The position numbers and the translations under genes were made by a program. From positions 62,001-126,000 of the forward strand of contig CAZGMJ010000004.1 in NCBI GenBank assembly GCA_964526785.1: DNA of 64,000 bases. The letters run 5' to 3'. Under the pieces are notes generated by a model. That model saw only the letters and a program-made list of their open reading frames with translations. It was not told the origin of the DNA and searched no databases. Source of the DNA: CAZGMJ01 sp964526785. Lineage in GTDB: Bacteria; Planctomycetota; Phycisphaerae; Sedimentisphaerales; Anaerobacaceae. Below are positions 1 to 9,032 of the stretch, piece after piece. The first letter of the stretch is position 1; every line of letters starts with the position of its first letter.

Positions 1-399
1 AGACAGGAATTGCGCCCAGGCCAATATTCCGCGAAAAGCCCAGATGACGCTGTGGAGAGAGTGTTGCAGTTCGACCGCGTGTGGGCAGGGTTTGAATTCC
101 CCAGATATTTGATGGCTCTGTCGCGTATCCAGCAATGTGTTCTTGGGTCCCTAGGATTAAAGACAGGGGATTATGCGTATTTTGCCTCGCAAGTCGAATG
201 CCATTTTCGTAGTCCAGTAATAGCAGCCCTTGATGAATACGGAATCCCTGTGCAGGTTGCGGAACGGATTCAGCCGATACTGGGTACAACAAGTGACCTC
301 GATGTCGCAGTGCAGAATTTGAGGCGTCATGACCTAGACACCTTGCAACTCGACGCCTTTGAGAGAGAGCTGTTGGAGGATGCAACGCAATATCTGTAG
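1..399 (+). CDS. C-terminal fragment of an unrecognised protein
   Basis: The reading frame is open to the left window edge, so this is the 3' end of a longer gene; a TTG at base 10 is only an internal candidate start. The visible ~132 residues are probably all helical and end in an acidic tail (ELLEDATQYL). I see no catalytic motif and cannot name a family. The stretch FEFPRYLMALSRIQ followed by YFASQVE has the look of a helical C-terminal domain of a large helicase-type or defence-type ATPase, but this is only a guess. The next gene is convergent, so the fragment gives no operon context. Confidence 0.6.
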   Translation, partial: RQELRPGQYSAKSPDDAVERVLQFDRVWAGFEFPRYLMALSRIQQCVLGSLGLKTGDYAYFASQVECHFRSPVIAALDEYGIPVQVAERIQPILGTTSDLDVAVQNLRRHDLDTLQLDAFERELLEDATQYL

Positions 400-515
400 G
401 CATCCTCATTAAGTCAGCTCAGGAGAATTGAAGGTCCCGGACCGTCCCTTCTGCATTCTGCGCCTGTGTCCTCCTCTCAGTCCCAGATACCTGCTGTCCA
501 GTGACGTATTTCAGC

Positions 516-541
516 CCCGATGTGCATCGGGACTATAGTCC
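516..541. repeat. Hairpin plus adjoining perfect palindrome
   Basis: CCCGAT-GTGC-ATCGGG forms a 6-bp stem with a 4-base loop. It is followed at once, sharing two G bases, by the 12-bp perfect palindrome GGACTATAGTCC. There is no T-tract, so it is not a standard terminator. It lies between the convergent partial gene and the SOUL gene and may be a factor-dependent stop or an interspersed palindromic element. Confidence 0.5.
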
Positions 542-644
542 GTCGGGATGAAGGCGGAGCGGGGGCAAGGGAATCGAGAGTTGAAAGCCGAGAGTGGATG
601 AGGATTGGACGGATAGGACCTATTCTCGGGATGACGGCGAGGGG

Positions 645-1268
645 CTATTCGACGGGGAACAGCACCTCGTTGCGTCTGAAGAACCAGAGTTGGAACGGCG
701 GGTCATATCTCGCAAAAACGTCGGCGCCGGTGATCGTCAGCCCTTTGCGTTCTATGAAGTCTTCGAGAAGGGTTTTCTTTGCCTCGTATTTCTTCCGGCC
801 CCAGGAGCCGGAGTATCGGATGGCGGCCATTTTGCGGGCGGGGATTTGGCGGATCGTGACATTGTCTTCGACCGGTTCCGGCAGGGTCTCCAGCGTATAT
901 TTGGAGGGCATGATGAAACTCACGGCGTATTTGCCTCCGGCCTGCCGCTGGTTCACAGGAGCGGTCATGGCGATCTTCTGCGAATCCGCCTTCTGGTTGA
1001 CGGGGGCGGTCATCTTGATCGACTCGGCCCCGCGGTTCCGGCCGGATATGTAGTCGAACAGGCGTCTGAAGGCGATGTTGCCCGCCTCGTCAAAATCGGA
1101 TTCGACGATAGTCTCGGCTATGATCTGAGGTTCATACTGCCGTACCTCAAACTTGCCTTCTTTCGCAACTACCTGGTACGTGGGTTTTTCTATTCCCATC
1201 AGTGCACACGAATATGCAAGCAAAGGCATGATCAGCAGCAGGCCCAACAGAACCAGTTTCTTCCTCAT
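645..1268 (-). CDS. Exported SOUL-family heme-binding protein
   Basis: A 207-residue protein. The start is the ATG behind a good TAGGAG ribosome site; a longer frame exists upstream but lacks one. An N-terminal hydrophobic segment (MRKKLVLLGLLLIMPLLAYSC) is a signal peptide, possibly with a weak lipobox ending in Cys. The SOUL fold is shown by YEVR-like FEVRQYEP, the repeated IKMTAPVN/IAMTAPVN motifs, the GKYAVSFIMPSKY strand and the terminal WFFRRNEVLFPVE. SOUL proteins bind heme or related tetrapyrroles; the specific role here is unknown. It lies 67 bases behind the CIA30-fasciclin gene on the same strand and is probably cotranscribed with it. Confidence 0.85.
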   Translation of the reverse strand: MRKKLVLLGLLLIMPLLAYSCALMGIEKPTYQVVAKEGKFEVRQYEPQIIAETIVESDFDEAGNIAFRRLFDYISGRNRGAESIKMTAPVNQKADSQKIAMTAPVNQRQAGGKYAVSFIMPSKYTLETLPEPVEDNVTIRQIPARKMAAIRYSGSWGRKKYEAKKTLLEDFIERKGLTITGADVFARYDPPFQLWFFRRNEVLFPVE

Positions 1269-1335
1269 GGCAATGCTCCTACGGTCGATATGTTGTTCTG
1301 CGCAGCCGGCCGCTCGATTGCGGTCATTTCGCTTG

Positions 1336-2634
1336 TCAGTCGCTCCCAAGGGACCTGTACACAGCGTCAAGAGCCCGTCTCAGCGTCCAGGCCTGCTCGG
1401 TGGAATTCTGATCGTCGCTGCGGACTTTGCGAAGCGCATCACGCAGGATCGAGCGGTCCTGACCGGCAAGCGCATCTGAATGCGATTTCAGCAATGAATC
1501 GACCGCCACCTCGTAGATCGCCGCACAGGCGGAAGGCTGGCCCGCATTGAACAGAGGAACGCCCCGCTCGATCGCCAGTTCGATAATCTCTCTGGCAGCC
1601 TCCTTTGGTGTACGTTTCTCCTCGGGAGGCAGCAGGACCGTGTCGATTGCGTGAATTACGCCGTTGGATGCGGCGATGTCGGATGCGATCACATTGGCGC
1701 CATTGACCTCGAAGGGGCCGGACGTCCTGATCGCGAGTGACCGGCCCTCAAGCGTTTGAGGCGAGCGAGCAGCCAGGAGAATCTCCCCGGAGACAACATG
1801 ATAGGAGAGTACGGCAACAAGTCTGTCGCGATTCTCCGGCTTGAGAAGTTCTTCGACGGTGCCTGCCGGCAGCTTGGCGAATGCTTCATCATTCGGAGCG
1901 AAGACTGTCAGCGGCCCCTCGCTCTTCAGTGCCTCGACCAACCCCGCCGCCTTGACGGCCGCGACGAGGGTATTGAAGTTACCGGCGGCTATGGCCGTAT
2001 CGACGATATCCTTTCCTGACGCAGTTGCGGCTTCTTGGTCGCCCGCTCCCTTCTCGGCCCTGATCCAATCGACCTCCAGACGGAAAGGCCCGGCCTTCTT
2101 GTCCGCCAGTGTGATGCCAATACTCCGGACATCACCGGCTTTGAGAGGAGCCGCCCCGGCGATGATCCTGCCGTAGGATGTATACACAAAGTCCTCCAGG
2201 CCCACGCGAACCTCTTTCCAGACGCCTTCCTCGGTCTCTATCGGGGCGCGATAGGATGAAGCGTTGCGGGAAGAAGTCATCATGTTCACATAGTACGTTC
2301 TGCCGTCACCTTTGAGGCGCAGGGCGATTCTGTCGTAGCCATCGAGATTCAGAGCCGCCGGCCGGGTGCGAATGGAGGCGAAGCCGCCGCGATTCTCCAG
2401 TGAGAGATTGCCGGAGAAGACCAGCGTATCTGCGTCGGTTATTCGGAACGCCCCCTCGGAAACGCCTCCCATTACGTCATCGTTGACCGAAATCCACCGC
2501 CGCCCGGCCGATGCGTCAGAGAAATCCGTCAATGGCTTACTCGTCGATTCAGAGGCGATGCCGATGGCCGAGCCTCCAAAAAGCAGCAGACAGAGAGCCG
2601 CCGCAATGACCGCAGTTGAGGTAGTATTGTCCAT
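1336..2634 (-). CDS. Exported CIA30-like plus fasciclin (FAS1) domain protein
   Basis: A 432-residue protein with a Sec signal peptide (about residues 1-28). Residues about 35-195 match the CIA30/NADH:ubiquinone oxidoreductase intermediate-associated fold, a galactose-binding-like beta sandwich (ISVNDDVMGGVSEG, DGYDRIALRLKGDGRTY). Residues about 208-340 are a fasciclin domain with both hallmark blocks: LTVFAPNDEAFAKLP (H1) and YHVVSG...VNGANVIASDI...GVIHAIDTVLLP (H2). A helical tail of about 90 residues follows and resembles no family I know. FAS1 domains mediate extracellular adhesion, so a cell-surface role is likely. The gene leads a probable two-gene operon with the SOUL protein. Confidence 0.85.
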   Translation of the reverse strand: MDNTTSTAVIAAALCLLLFGGSAIGIASESTSKPLTDFSDASAGRRWISVNDDVMGGVSEGAFRITDADTLVFSGNLSLENRGGFASIRTRPAALNLDGYDRIALRLKGDGRTYYVNMMTSSRNASSYRAPIETEEGVWKEVRVGLEDFVYTSYGRIIAGAAPLKAGDVRSIGITLADKKAGPFRLEVDWIRAEKGAGDQEAATASGKDIVDTAIAAGNFNTLVAAVKAAGLVEALKSEGPLTVFAPNDEAFAKLPAGTVEELLKPENRDRLVAVLSYHVVSGEILLAARSPQTLEGRSLAIRTSGPFEVNGANVIASDIAASNGVIHAIDTVLLPPEEKRTPKEAAREIIELAIERGVPLFNAGQPSACAAIYEVAVDSLLKSHSDALAGQDRSILRDALRKVRSDDQNSTEQAWTLRRALDAVYRSLGSD

Positions 2635-3065
2635 CGTGATATCCTTTCAACCGGATTGTTGTACGCACTGCGTTGCGAAACGCCACTTATTGTTGTCATA
2701 TTGGCAATATAGTACCAGAATAGCCCCTTTTGTTCGCAGAAATACGGAAATATCACCATTTTCTGCATCGGCAACATTTTGTTCGTCGGCAGTCCGGGCA
2801 TTACGCACGGGGGAGCGATCGGAGACCATATTCGGATACACCGGCGGAAGCACCCCCAACGTACTACGTGAAGGGGTAGGCATATGGATCGAAGGCCGTC
2901 GCGTGTACGACAGCGGCCTGCATACGGAAGGGAGAAATCTCCGCTTGGTTGGCTTCGGGCAGTGCGCGCGAATCACACCGGTCCCGACAACACGAGGCGA
3001 CAGGGAGTTGTCTCGTTAGCATCTCGCAACAATGCCGCAGGCTGGTCGTTGTAGGCGGCCCCTGC
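2635..3065. other. Intergenic region with AT-rich palindrome
   Basis: No convincing gene. The first 80 bases, upstream of the CIA30-fasciclin gene, are AT-rich and contain the palindrome ATATTG-G-CAATAT at 2698-2710. This is probably the promoter/operator area. Part of it, TGTCATATTGGCAATA, closely resembles a sequence upstream of the sigma-54 operon near 55.9 kb. Further right are a GGAGA-AA-TCTCC hairpin and a GACAAC/GTTGTC stem near 2987-3013, about 50 bases downstream of the CBS gene and without a T-tract. Confidence 0.4.
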
Positions 3066-3470
3066 TCAACGCGACTGCACGAGCGATTTCTCCTGCTCGC
3101 GAAGGACCGTTTCGAGAATGTCCTTGATGCTGATAATGCCGGTAAGTTTGCCGTCGGCGGTTATCGGAACCCGTCTGAAGATGTTCCTGGCCAGAAAATC
3201 GCAGACATCCAGCAGCGGCGCGTTTTCGTCGAAGCACACGGCCGGATACGTCATATAATCCGCGACGTTCTTTTCGGCGGCCTCCTTCTGCTCGTAGAAC
3301 AGCACGACCGCGTCCTTCTCCGACAGCACGCCCGCCAGAGAACCGTCGTCGTCCACCACCGGCAGGCCGGAAATGCTGTTGTCCACCATCAACCGGGCGG
3401 CTTCCAGAATCGGCGTGTACTTCGTCACGCTCACCACCTCGGCGCTCATGACATCTTTCGCTCTGAGCAT
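3066..3470 (-). CDS. CBS-domain pair protein
   Basis: A 134-residue cytoplasmic protein made only of two tandem CBS domains. The first is about residues 5-60 (DVMSAEVVSV, ISGLPVVDDDGSLAGVLSEKD); the second is about 70-125 (DYMTYPAVCFDENAPLLDV, FRRVPITADGKLTGIISIKD). Stand-alone CBS pairs bind adenine nucleotides or SAM and usually regulate a partner. A good AGAGG site precedes the ATG. It lies 285 bases downstream of mraY on the same strand, too far to claim a shared transcript. Confidence 0.9.
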   Translation of the reverse strand: MLRAKDVMSAEVVSVTKYTPILEAARLMVDNSISGLPVVDDDGSLAGVLSEKDAVVLFYEQKEAAEKNVADYMTYPAVCFDENAPLLDVCDFLARNIFRRVPITADGKLTGIISIKDILETVLREQEKSLVQSR

Positions 3471-3755
3471 CTTCTACCTCTTTCGAATGCGGCCCCCTGC
3501 CAGCATAATCAAAGAGACCCCAGTAATCCATGCCTGCATAACAACGCACCCAACAATGCGAAGCAGCATGCACCAATATTCTCATCAGCCTGTCAACACG
3601 TCATCCACGAACGCTTTTGCATAAGACCGCGCTCCGTCCATCAGCGTGGTCTCGCTGTGAATAGATCGACCACCAAAGCGCGTCACTTGAGCGGCCAGGC
3701 CCGTCTCGGCTGGGGAATAGGGCGGCCGGCGGCTGAGAACAACCGCAACCGCGTT

Positions 3756-4913
3756 TTATCGGAGCTTGAGCGTGACCAGCGCCAGAGCCGCAAATGCTAC
3801 GGCCAACAGCCAGAAGCGAACGACCACCTGTGGCTCGCTCCATCCGATAAGATGAAAGTGGTGGTGAATCGGCGCGCAGCGAAAGAGCCGCTTGCCGCGG
3901 GTGTACTTGAAGTAGCCCACCTGCAGGACGACGCTGAGCAACTCCATCACGAACACACCGCCGATAATCAGCAACAGGATCTCGTTTCGAGTGACCAGCG
4001 CGCCGTATCCCATCGCGGCGCCGAGCGGCAGCGAGCCGATGTCGCCCATAAAGGTCTGCGCCGGGTGGCAGTTGAACCATAAAAACCCGAGCACCGCCCC
4101 GAGAATCGAAGAGAAGAAGATGCTCAACTCGCCCGCTTTGGGAATGTGCGGCAGCAATAGATAATTGGCCCACGTCGTGTCCTGCTCGCCCGCCATCTGT
4201 TCCGAGGCCACATAGCACAGCAGCGCCAGCACGCCGGCGACAATCGCCACGCAGCCGGCCGCCAGCCCGTCCATCCCGTCCGCCAGATTCACGGCGTTGC
4301 TCGTCGCCGACAGATAGAATATCGCGATCAGCACGAACATCCACGTCCCCATCGCCAGCGGAATCGGATCCTTGTAGAACGGTATCCACAGCCAGAGCAG
4401 TTGCGCATCCGGCAGGTTGCGAAAATCCCCGTACAGAAAGAGCGAAATGAGCACCGCCCCGCCGATCTGAAAGATCAGCTTCTCCCAGGCCAGCAGGCCG
4501 TTCCGGCTGCGCTGCCGTGCCCCTGCGGTGAGCTTGAGCCAGTCGTCCATCCCGCCGAGACAACCGAACCACACAATCAGCACGATCGCCTTCTGCACGA
4601 ACGGGTTGCCCATATCGGCCCACAACAGCGTCCCCGCCAGACAACTGAAGATGATAATCAGCCCGCCCATGGTCGGCGTATTGGCCTTTTCGCGGGTCAG
4701 TTCGTTGAGCGTGGCGTGATGAAACTCCGGACGGTCGCCGATCTTCTTGCGCATCAGCCACCGGATAATCCGCGGCCCGACGATCATGGCGATCACAAAC
4801 GCGGTCAGAACGCTCGTCACCGACCGGAACGCGACGTTCTGATAGGCGTAAAGCCCGAACAGCGAGCGTCCCGTCTCGGGGTCCCGAAAATACCGCAACA
4901 AATGATATACCAT
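3756..4913 (-). CDS. mraY: Phospho-N-acetylmuramoyl-pentapeptide transferase
   Basis: A 385-residue polytopic membrane enzyme that moves phospho-MurNAc-pentapeptide from UDP to undecaprenyl phosphate, forming lipid I. Visible landmarks are NTPTMGG (79-85), the DDWLK aspartate pair (123-124), NAVNLADGMDGL (206-217), FMGDIGSLPLG with the third catalytic Asp (about 291) and the PIHHHFHLIGW histidine loop (349-358). Length and about ten membrane segments fit the family. It follows murF by 40 bases in a murE-murF-mraY run. This fits a planctomycete that makes peptidoglycan. Confidence 0.97.
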   Translation of the reverse strand: MVYHLLRYFRDPETGRSLFGLYAYQNVAFRSVTSVLTAFVIAMIVGPRIIRWLMRKKIGDRPEFHHATLNELTREKANTPTMGGLIIIFSCLAGTLLWADMGNPFVQKAIVLIVWFGCLGGMDDWLKLTAGARQRSRNGLLAWEKLIFQIGGAVLISLFLYGDFRNLPDAQLLWLWIPFYKDPIPLAMGTWMFVLIAIFYLSATSNAVNLADGMDGLAAGCVAIVAGVLALLCYVASEQMAGEQDTTWANYLLLPHIPKAGELSIFFSSILGAVLGFLWFNCHPAQTFMGDIGSLPLGAAMGYGALVTRNEILLLIIGGVFVMELLSVVLQVGYFKYTRGKRLFRCAPIHHHFHLIGWSEPQVVVRFWLLAVAFAALALVTLKLR

Positions 4914-4953
4914 CCGTGTCTCTCTAACGTGCAGCGCAGTCCGCCACGGCCCA

Positions 4954-6375
4954 TCAGGCCTGCGATTCTGCGACGGTCTGCGGAAATCTGTCCTTCAGCT
5001 TCTCGACAAGCACCTCGAGGCCCGCCGAGCGCGAACCCTTTACCAGTATTATATCGCCATTTCCGACCAAATCGTGCACATTATTGCATGCCGCCGCGGC
5101 GCTTTCGAAGTATCGGACATGCATCGGGCCGCGACCCGAGGATTCGGCCAGCGCTTCGGCCCGCTCGGCCGCAACCGCCGATAACGGACCGACCGCGGCA
5201 AGCACCTCGACCTCCGCATTCACAATATCCGCCGCCAGCTCGCGGTGCAACTGCTCGGCCTGCCCGCCCAACTCCGCCATGTCCCCGCAAATAAACACCC
5301 GCCCGCCGCCGCCTGCAGGCGCCAGGCCCCCTAAAATCTCCAGAGCGTTCCGCATCGAAGCGGGATTGGCGTTGTAGCAGTCATTGAGCACGCGGATCGG
5401 CCCCAGTTGCAGCATCTCGGCCCGCATCGCCACCGCTGGCATACTCTCCAGCGCCCCGGCGAACTGCTCCACATTGAGCCCGCACTCGGCGCAAATCGCC
5501 CACGCCGCCAGTGCATTCTCGACGTTGCCCCGGCCGGCCAGTCCCAACGTAATCTCCCGCCCGTTTATTTCGAACCGGCTCGTCTCGCCTTCACATCGCA
5601 CCCGCCCGGCGCGATAGTCGCAGTCCGCCTTGCAGCCGAACGTTCGCAGTCTTTCGAATTTCCCCCGGGCTGCTTTCAGCAGTCGTGCGATATCGCCGTT
5701 GACGATGAACGTCCCCCCGCTCCTGAGCCCCTCGGCAATGGACGTCTTCTCCTTCGCGATCGCGTCGAGACTGCCGAAGCCTTCGAGGTGCGCCGGATGC
5801 ACGTTCGTCACCACCGCGACGTCGGGCAGCGCGATCCGCGTTAACTCCGCAATCTCCCCCGGATGATTCGTGCCCAGCTCGGCCACGACAATCTCGTGCT
5901 CCGCCTCGGCGCCGAGCAGCGTCAACGGAACGCCGATGGCATTGTTGAAGCTCCGCGGCGATTGATGCACGTGGAAGTGCCGCCCCAGCACGTGCGCGGC
6001 AATCTGCCTGGTGGTCGTCTTGCCCGCCGAGCCGGTAATCGCAACGACTTTGAAGCCGCCGGACTTTCGATAATGCCGTGCCAGATCCCCCAGCGCTCCG
6101 ACCGTATCCGCCACCTTGAGCAAAACCTTGCCGCCGGGAACTTCCACGTCCACGTCCCTGCCCACTACCGCGCACGCCACTCCGCGTTCGAATACGTCCG
6201 CAACGAAATCGTGCCCGTCGAAGCGATCCCCCGCAATCGCAAAGAAGCAGTCGCCCCGCCCGACCGTCCGCGAATCGATGCCGACGCCCGCGATCTCGCC
6301 CCGCACGTCCGCCCCGCCCGGCGCAATCGCCGCGTTCAACACACTCACAACTTCCTGCAGCCCCATCGCCCGCAT
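4954..6375 (-). CDS. murF: UDP-MurNAc-tripeptide--D-alanyl-D-alanine ligase
   Basis: Cytoplasmic Mur ligase that adds D-Ala-D-Ala to UDP-MurNAc-tripeptide. The ATP loop ITGSAGKTTTR is near residue 113. It is followed by SFNNAIGVPLTLL, a MurF signature, then ELGTNHPGEI and NDCYNANPASM in the C-terminal domain. The chosen ATG sits 5 bases after AAGGAG. A GTG one codon earlier is possible but too close to that site. The start overlaps the murE stop (TGATG), so translation is probably coupled. About 473 residues is normal for the family. Confidence 0.97.
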   Translation of the reverse strand: MRAMGLQEVVSVLNAAIAPGGADVRGEIAGVGIDSRTVGRGDCFFAIAGDRFDGHDFVADVFERGVACAVVGRDVDVEVPGGKVLLKVADTVGALGDLARHYRKSGGFKVVAITGSAGKTTTRQIAAHVLGRHFHVHQSPRSFNNAIGVPLTLLGAEAEHEIVVAELGTNHPGEIAELTRIALPDVAVVTNVHPAHLEGFGSLDAIAKEKTSIAEGLRSGGTFIVNGDIARLLKAARGKFERLRTFGCKADCDYRAGRVRCEGETSRFEINGREITLGLAGRGNVENALAAWAICAECGLNVEQFAGALESMPAVAMRAEMLQLGPIRVLNDCYNANPASMRNALEILGGLAPAGGGGRVFICGDMAELGGQAEQLHRELAADIVNAEVEVLAAVGPLSAVAAERAEALAESSGRGPMHVRYFESAAAACNNVHDLVGNGDIILVKGSRSAGLEVLVEKLKDRFPQTVAESQA

Positions 6376-7820
6376 CACCGCTCCTTCAAATACCGGCCTG
6401 CAACCTCGGCGTCGCTGAAATGGCTCTTCTGCGTGCCGACGATCTGATACGTCTCGTGTCCCTTGCCGGCGATCAGAATAATATCGTCCTTCCGCGCCGT
6501 GCGCACCGCCATCGCAATCGCCTTCTCCCGGTCGGGCTCGACCGTGATCGACCCGGCCCCCGGTTCGGCGAATCCCGCCACGATCTCCTCGATAATCCGC
6601 CCCGGATCCTCGGTCCGTGGATTGTCACTTGTGACAAACAGCAGATCGCCCGACTGCTCGGCCGCCCGGGCCATCCGCGGCCGCTTGCTCCGGTCCCGAT
6701 CCCCGCCGCACCCGAACACCACGATCAGCCTGCCCCTGCACAGCGGCTTGAGCGCCTCGAGCACGTTCTTCAGCGCATCATCGGTATGCGCGTAATCCAC
6801 CAGCACGGTAAAATCCCCGTCCCAGCGCACCTTCTCCAGCCGCCCCGCCACCGTCGGCGCCGCCGACAGCCCGTCCGCAATCTCGCGCACCTCCATGCCC
6901 GCCGCCAGAGCCAATCCCGCCGCCGCCAGCGCGTTGCTCACGTTGTACGCCCCCACCAGCGGCAGCCGCACCGCGCACTGCTCGCCCCGCGCTTCGAGCA
7001 TGAACCGCGTCCCCCCCGCCTCCATCGACTGCACCTTCGCCGCCACGTCCGCCTCCTCGTCCACCGCGTACCACACCACCGGCGCGGCAATCCGCTCGGC
7101 GATCATGTGCGCCTCGGCCGACTGTTTGTTCAGCACCGCCGTCGCCCCCTCGCCCAGCCGCTCGAAGAGCCGGGCCTTGGCCTGCAGATACTCCTGCGGC
7201 GTGCCGTGATAATCCAGATGATCGCCCGAAAGATTCGTAAACGCCGCCGCCGCAAAATCGATCCCCGCCAGCCGGTTCTGGCTCAGCGCGTGGCTGCTTG
7301 CCTCGGTCACCATATGCGTCGCCCCGTTATCCGCCATCTGCTCGCACAGACTCGCAATCAGCGTGCTGTCCGGCGTCGTCAAACTCGCCTCGATGCTCTG
7401 GCCCGAGCACACATCGTACAGAATCGTCCCGATCAGCCCGCACCGACGCCCCGCCGACTCCAGACAACACCGCGTCAGAAACGCCACCGTCGTCTTGCCG
7501 TTGGTCCCCGTCACCGCCAGACTGGTCATCTTCCGCGCCGGATAGCCCCGCGCCGCCTGCGCGAGAATCGCCGCCGCCTCGGCCGAATCCGGCACGCTAA
7601 CCACCTGCGCCGAATCGCTGCGATACGCCGGATGATCCGCCTGACACACCACATACGCCGCTCCCCCGGCCACCGCCCTGTCCAGAAAGCTGTGCCCGTC
7701 GTGCACCGTCCCCGGAACCGCCACGAAAACATCGCCCCGCTCGACCAGCCGCGAATCAACGTGCACGCCGACACGCTCGACCGCCGATGCCACCGTATCA
7801 ACAAGCTGCTCGAAAGTCAT
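6375..7820 (-). CDS. murE: UDP-MurNAc-L-alanyl-D-glutamate--2,6-diaminopimelate ligase
   Basis: A 481-residue Mur ligase adding the third stem-peptide residue. It has an N-terminal UDP-MurNAc-binding domain (DSRLVERGDVFVAVPG), the P-loop VTGTNGKTT (103-111), the central EASSHAL motif and a C-terminal domain. The DNPRTEDP motif starts at about residue 399; DNPR is the signature for meso-diaminopimelate rather than lysine. The frame stays open 87 codons upstream, but that part is Arg/Ala-rich and unlike MurE, so the ATG beginning MTFEQLVD was chosen. It is the first Mur gene of the block and overlaps murF. Confidence 0.97.
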   Translation of the reverse strand: MTFEQLVDTVASAVERVGVHVDSRLVERGDVFVAVPGTVHDGHSFLDRAVAGGAAYVVCQADHPAYRSDSAQVVSVPDSAEAAAILAQAARGYPARKMTSLAVTGTNGKTTVAFLTRCCLESAGRRCGLIGTILYDVCSGQSIEASLTTPDSTLIASLCEQMADNGATHMVTEASSHALSQNRLAGIDFAAAAFTNLSGDHLDYHGTPQEYLQAKARLFERLGEGATAVLNKQSAEAHMIAERIAAPVVWYAVDEEADVAAKVQSMEAGGTRFMLEARGEQCAVRLPLVGAYNVSNALAAAGLALAAGMEVREIADGLSAAPTVAGRLEKVRWDGDFTVLVDYAHTDDALKNVLEALKPLCRGRLIVVFGCGGDRDRSKRPRMARAAEQSGDLLFVTSDNPRTEDPGRIIEEIVAGFAEPGAGSITVEPDREKAIAMAVRTARKDDIILIAGKGHETYQIVGTQKSHFSDAEVAGRYLKER

Positions 7821-7947
7821 CCGTGAACCCTTACGCTCCAAAAATGCGCGTTCCGCCCGTCGGCGAACACCCGCACGACGAGTACGCACGCATTGTAACG
7901 GCAGATGCGCATAATGGAAGCCGCAGCAGTGGCGACTTTTCCCTCCC

Positions 7948-8601
7948 CTACCGACGGCCTCGGCCGAAGCACCGACCGCGGCAGCGCATTGGACCCGCAA
8001 ACCCGCCGCGACAGCCGCGCCGACCCCGCATCCAACCACACCCGCAAGGACCGATGCCGCTGAGCGCCCGGCATCCCGCAATCCCGCGCCCGTATCCGAA
8101 GCCGTATCCCTGCCGGCCGCGTCGCAACGAATAGCTGCTTGCCCAGTACGGCCGAAGAGCGGCGTCTCGCAGCCGAATGCGTTTGCCGTCCAGAACGATA
8201 GACGTCGCGGCGTAGTGGTTCTCGCTCATCTTTTCCGTATGAAAGCCGGACAGCTCCAGCTTCCGCCCGACTTCGAGCCGCCGGACAATCCCCCCGACCG
8301 CTGCCGCGGGCCCGAGATGGATGTTCAGCTCTCGCCCGTCCTTTGCCTTGACTATCAGGTGCGTCCCCACATCCGCCTTGCCCGTCGTCTGCTCGCACGG
8401 ATGCGTGTGGACAGCCTTCAGGGCCCCCGAAATCCGCACGATCCCGGGCTTGACCGCCATCTGCCCAACGCCCGCATTCTCGCCTGCTCCCCGCTGACAA
8501 AACGCCGCCGGACTCCAGAGCAGCACCAGCACCACGGCAACCAAACCCGCAGACCATCGCCGCCTTCCTTCCACCCTCTGTCTTGCATTCGCGCTATCCA
8601 T
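7948..8601 (-). CDS. Exported small protein with OB-like domain and Gly/Arg/Cys-rich tail
   Basis: A 217-residue protein starting at the ATG 8 bases after AAAGGAG. An N-terminal signal segment (VAVVLVLLWSPAAFC) is followed by a small beta-rich domain, residues about 45-150. Motifs such as GTHLIVKAKDGRELNIHLGP, LEVGRKLELSGF and LRDAALRPYW resemble the OB-fold-like repeat of MamS/MamX-type secreted proteins. That likeness is from pattern memory only. The last ~60 residues are rich in Gly, Arg and Cys with aromatic spacing (GYGFGYGRG, CGCGWMRGRRG), a low-complexity tail that may bind metal or nucleic acid. It lies 127 bases upstream of murE. Function unknown. Confidence 0.7.
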   Translation of the reverse strand: MDSANARQRVEGRRRWSAGLVAVVLVLLWSPAAFCQRGAGENAGVGQMAVKPGIVRISGALKAVHTHPCEQTTGKADVGTHLIVKAKDGRELNIHLGPAAAVGGIVRRLEVGRKLELSGFHTEKMSENHYAATSIVLDGKRIRLRDAALRPYWASSYSLRRGRQGYGFGYGRGIAGCRALSGIGPCGCGWMRGRRGCRGGFAGPMRCRGRCFGRGRR

Positions 8602-9003
8602 CAGAGCATCTCCTTTCATCTCATTACTTCGTTGTCTCCCATCGCCCCCCGCATCCAACGCGCCCCCCTGAATCGTTTGCCCGGCTCTCTTCATATCTCC
8701 ATTATACTACACAATTAAGGGAAATCTCGCAACCCGCCGGCGTTCCGCCAGAGCCGCAAACATGGCCCCATTATCGGCGCTCGCGTGTTCGCGCAAATTC
8801 GTTCTCTGTGGTACGCCGGTTTCTTGGCGCACCGAACCCATAATTCCAGTGCACGCCCCCTATGACATTGCAAGGTACGTCCCGGATATTGCCCACTGGA
8901 TAGTTGAAATCGCTGCCGTATTTGGGAGCTATGTACTCAAAGAAGAAAGACCACTCAACCACCATCCTCGCTCCTGATTCTTCAAGTGAATCTGTCTTTT
9001 GTC
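8602..9003. other. Intergenic region upstream of the OB-like gene
   Basis: Contains the probable promoter of the minus-strand exported protein. Beyond it is a weak 64-codon minus-strand frame (8771-8965) with an AGGAG site, recognisable as no family and left unannotated. Base composition is lower in GC than the flanking genes. The right edge runs into a strong plus-strand promoter. Confidence 0.4.
8701..8732 (-). promoter_or_regulatory. Candidate sigma-70 promoter of the exported OB-like gene
   Basis: Reading the minus strand there is a perfect -10 box TATAAT (8706-8701) about 100 bases before the start codon. The best -35 (TTGCGA) is 20 bases away, longer than the ideal 17, so only the -10 is strong. 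Confidence 0.3.
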
Positions 9004-9032
9004 TTGACTTTCTCATTCGATAATTGTATAAT
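9004..9032 (+). promoter_or_regulatory. Strong sigma-70 promoter facing the repeat array
   Basis: TTGACT, a spacer of exactly 17 bases, then TATAAT: close to the ideal housekeeping promoter. Predicted transcription starts near 9040 and runs into the repeat array, with no recognisable coding region until the lipoprotein gene about 1 kb on. It may drive a non-coding RNA or a long leader of that gene. Confidence 0.6.

Noticed and set aside
2366..3019. 217-codon plus-strand frame into the intergenic region
   Set aside because: Its first half is antisense to the CIA30-fasciclin gene and the translation has no family features.
8771..8965. 64-codon minus-strand frame with an AGGAG site
   Set aside because: No recognisable family and a short length; it might be real but cannot be supported.
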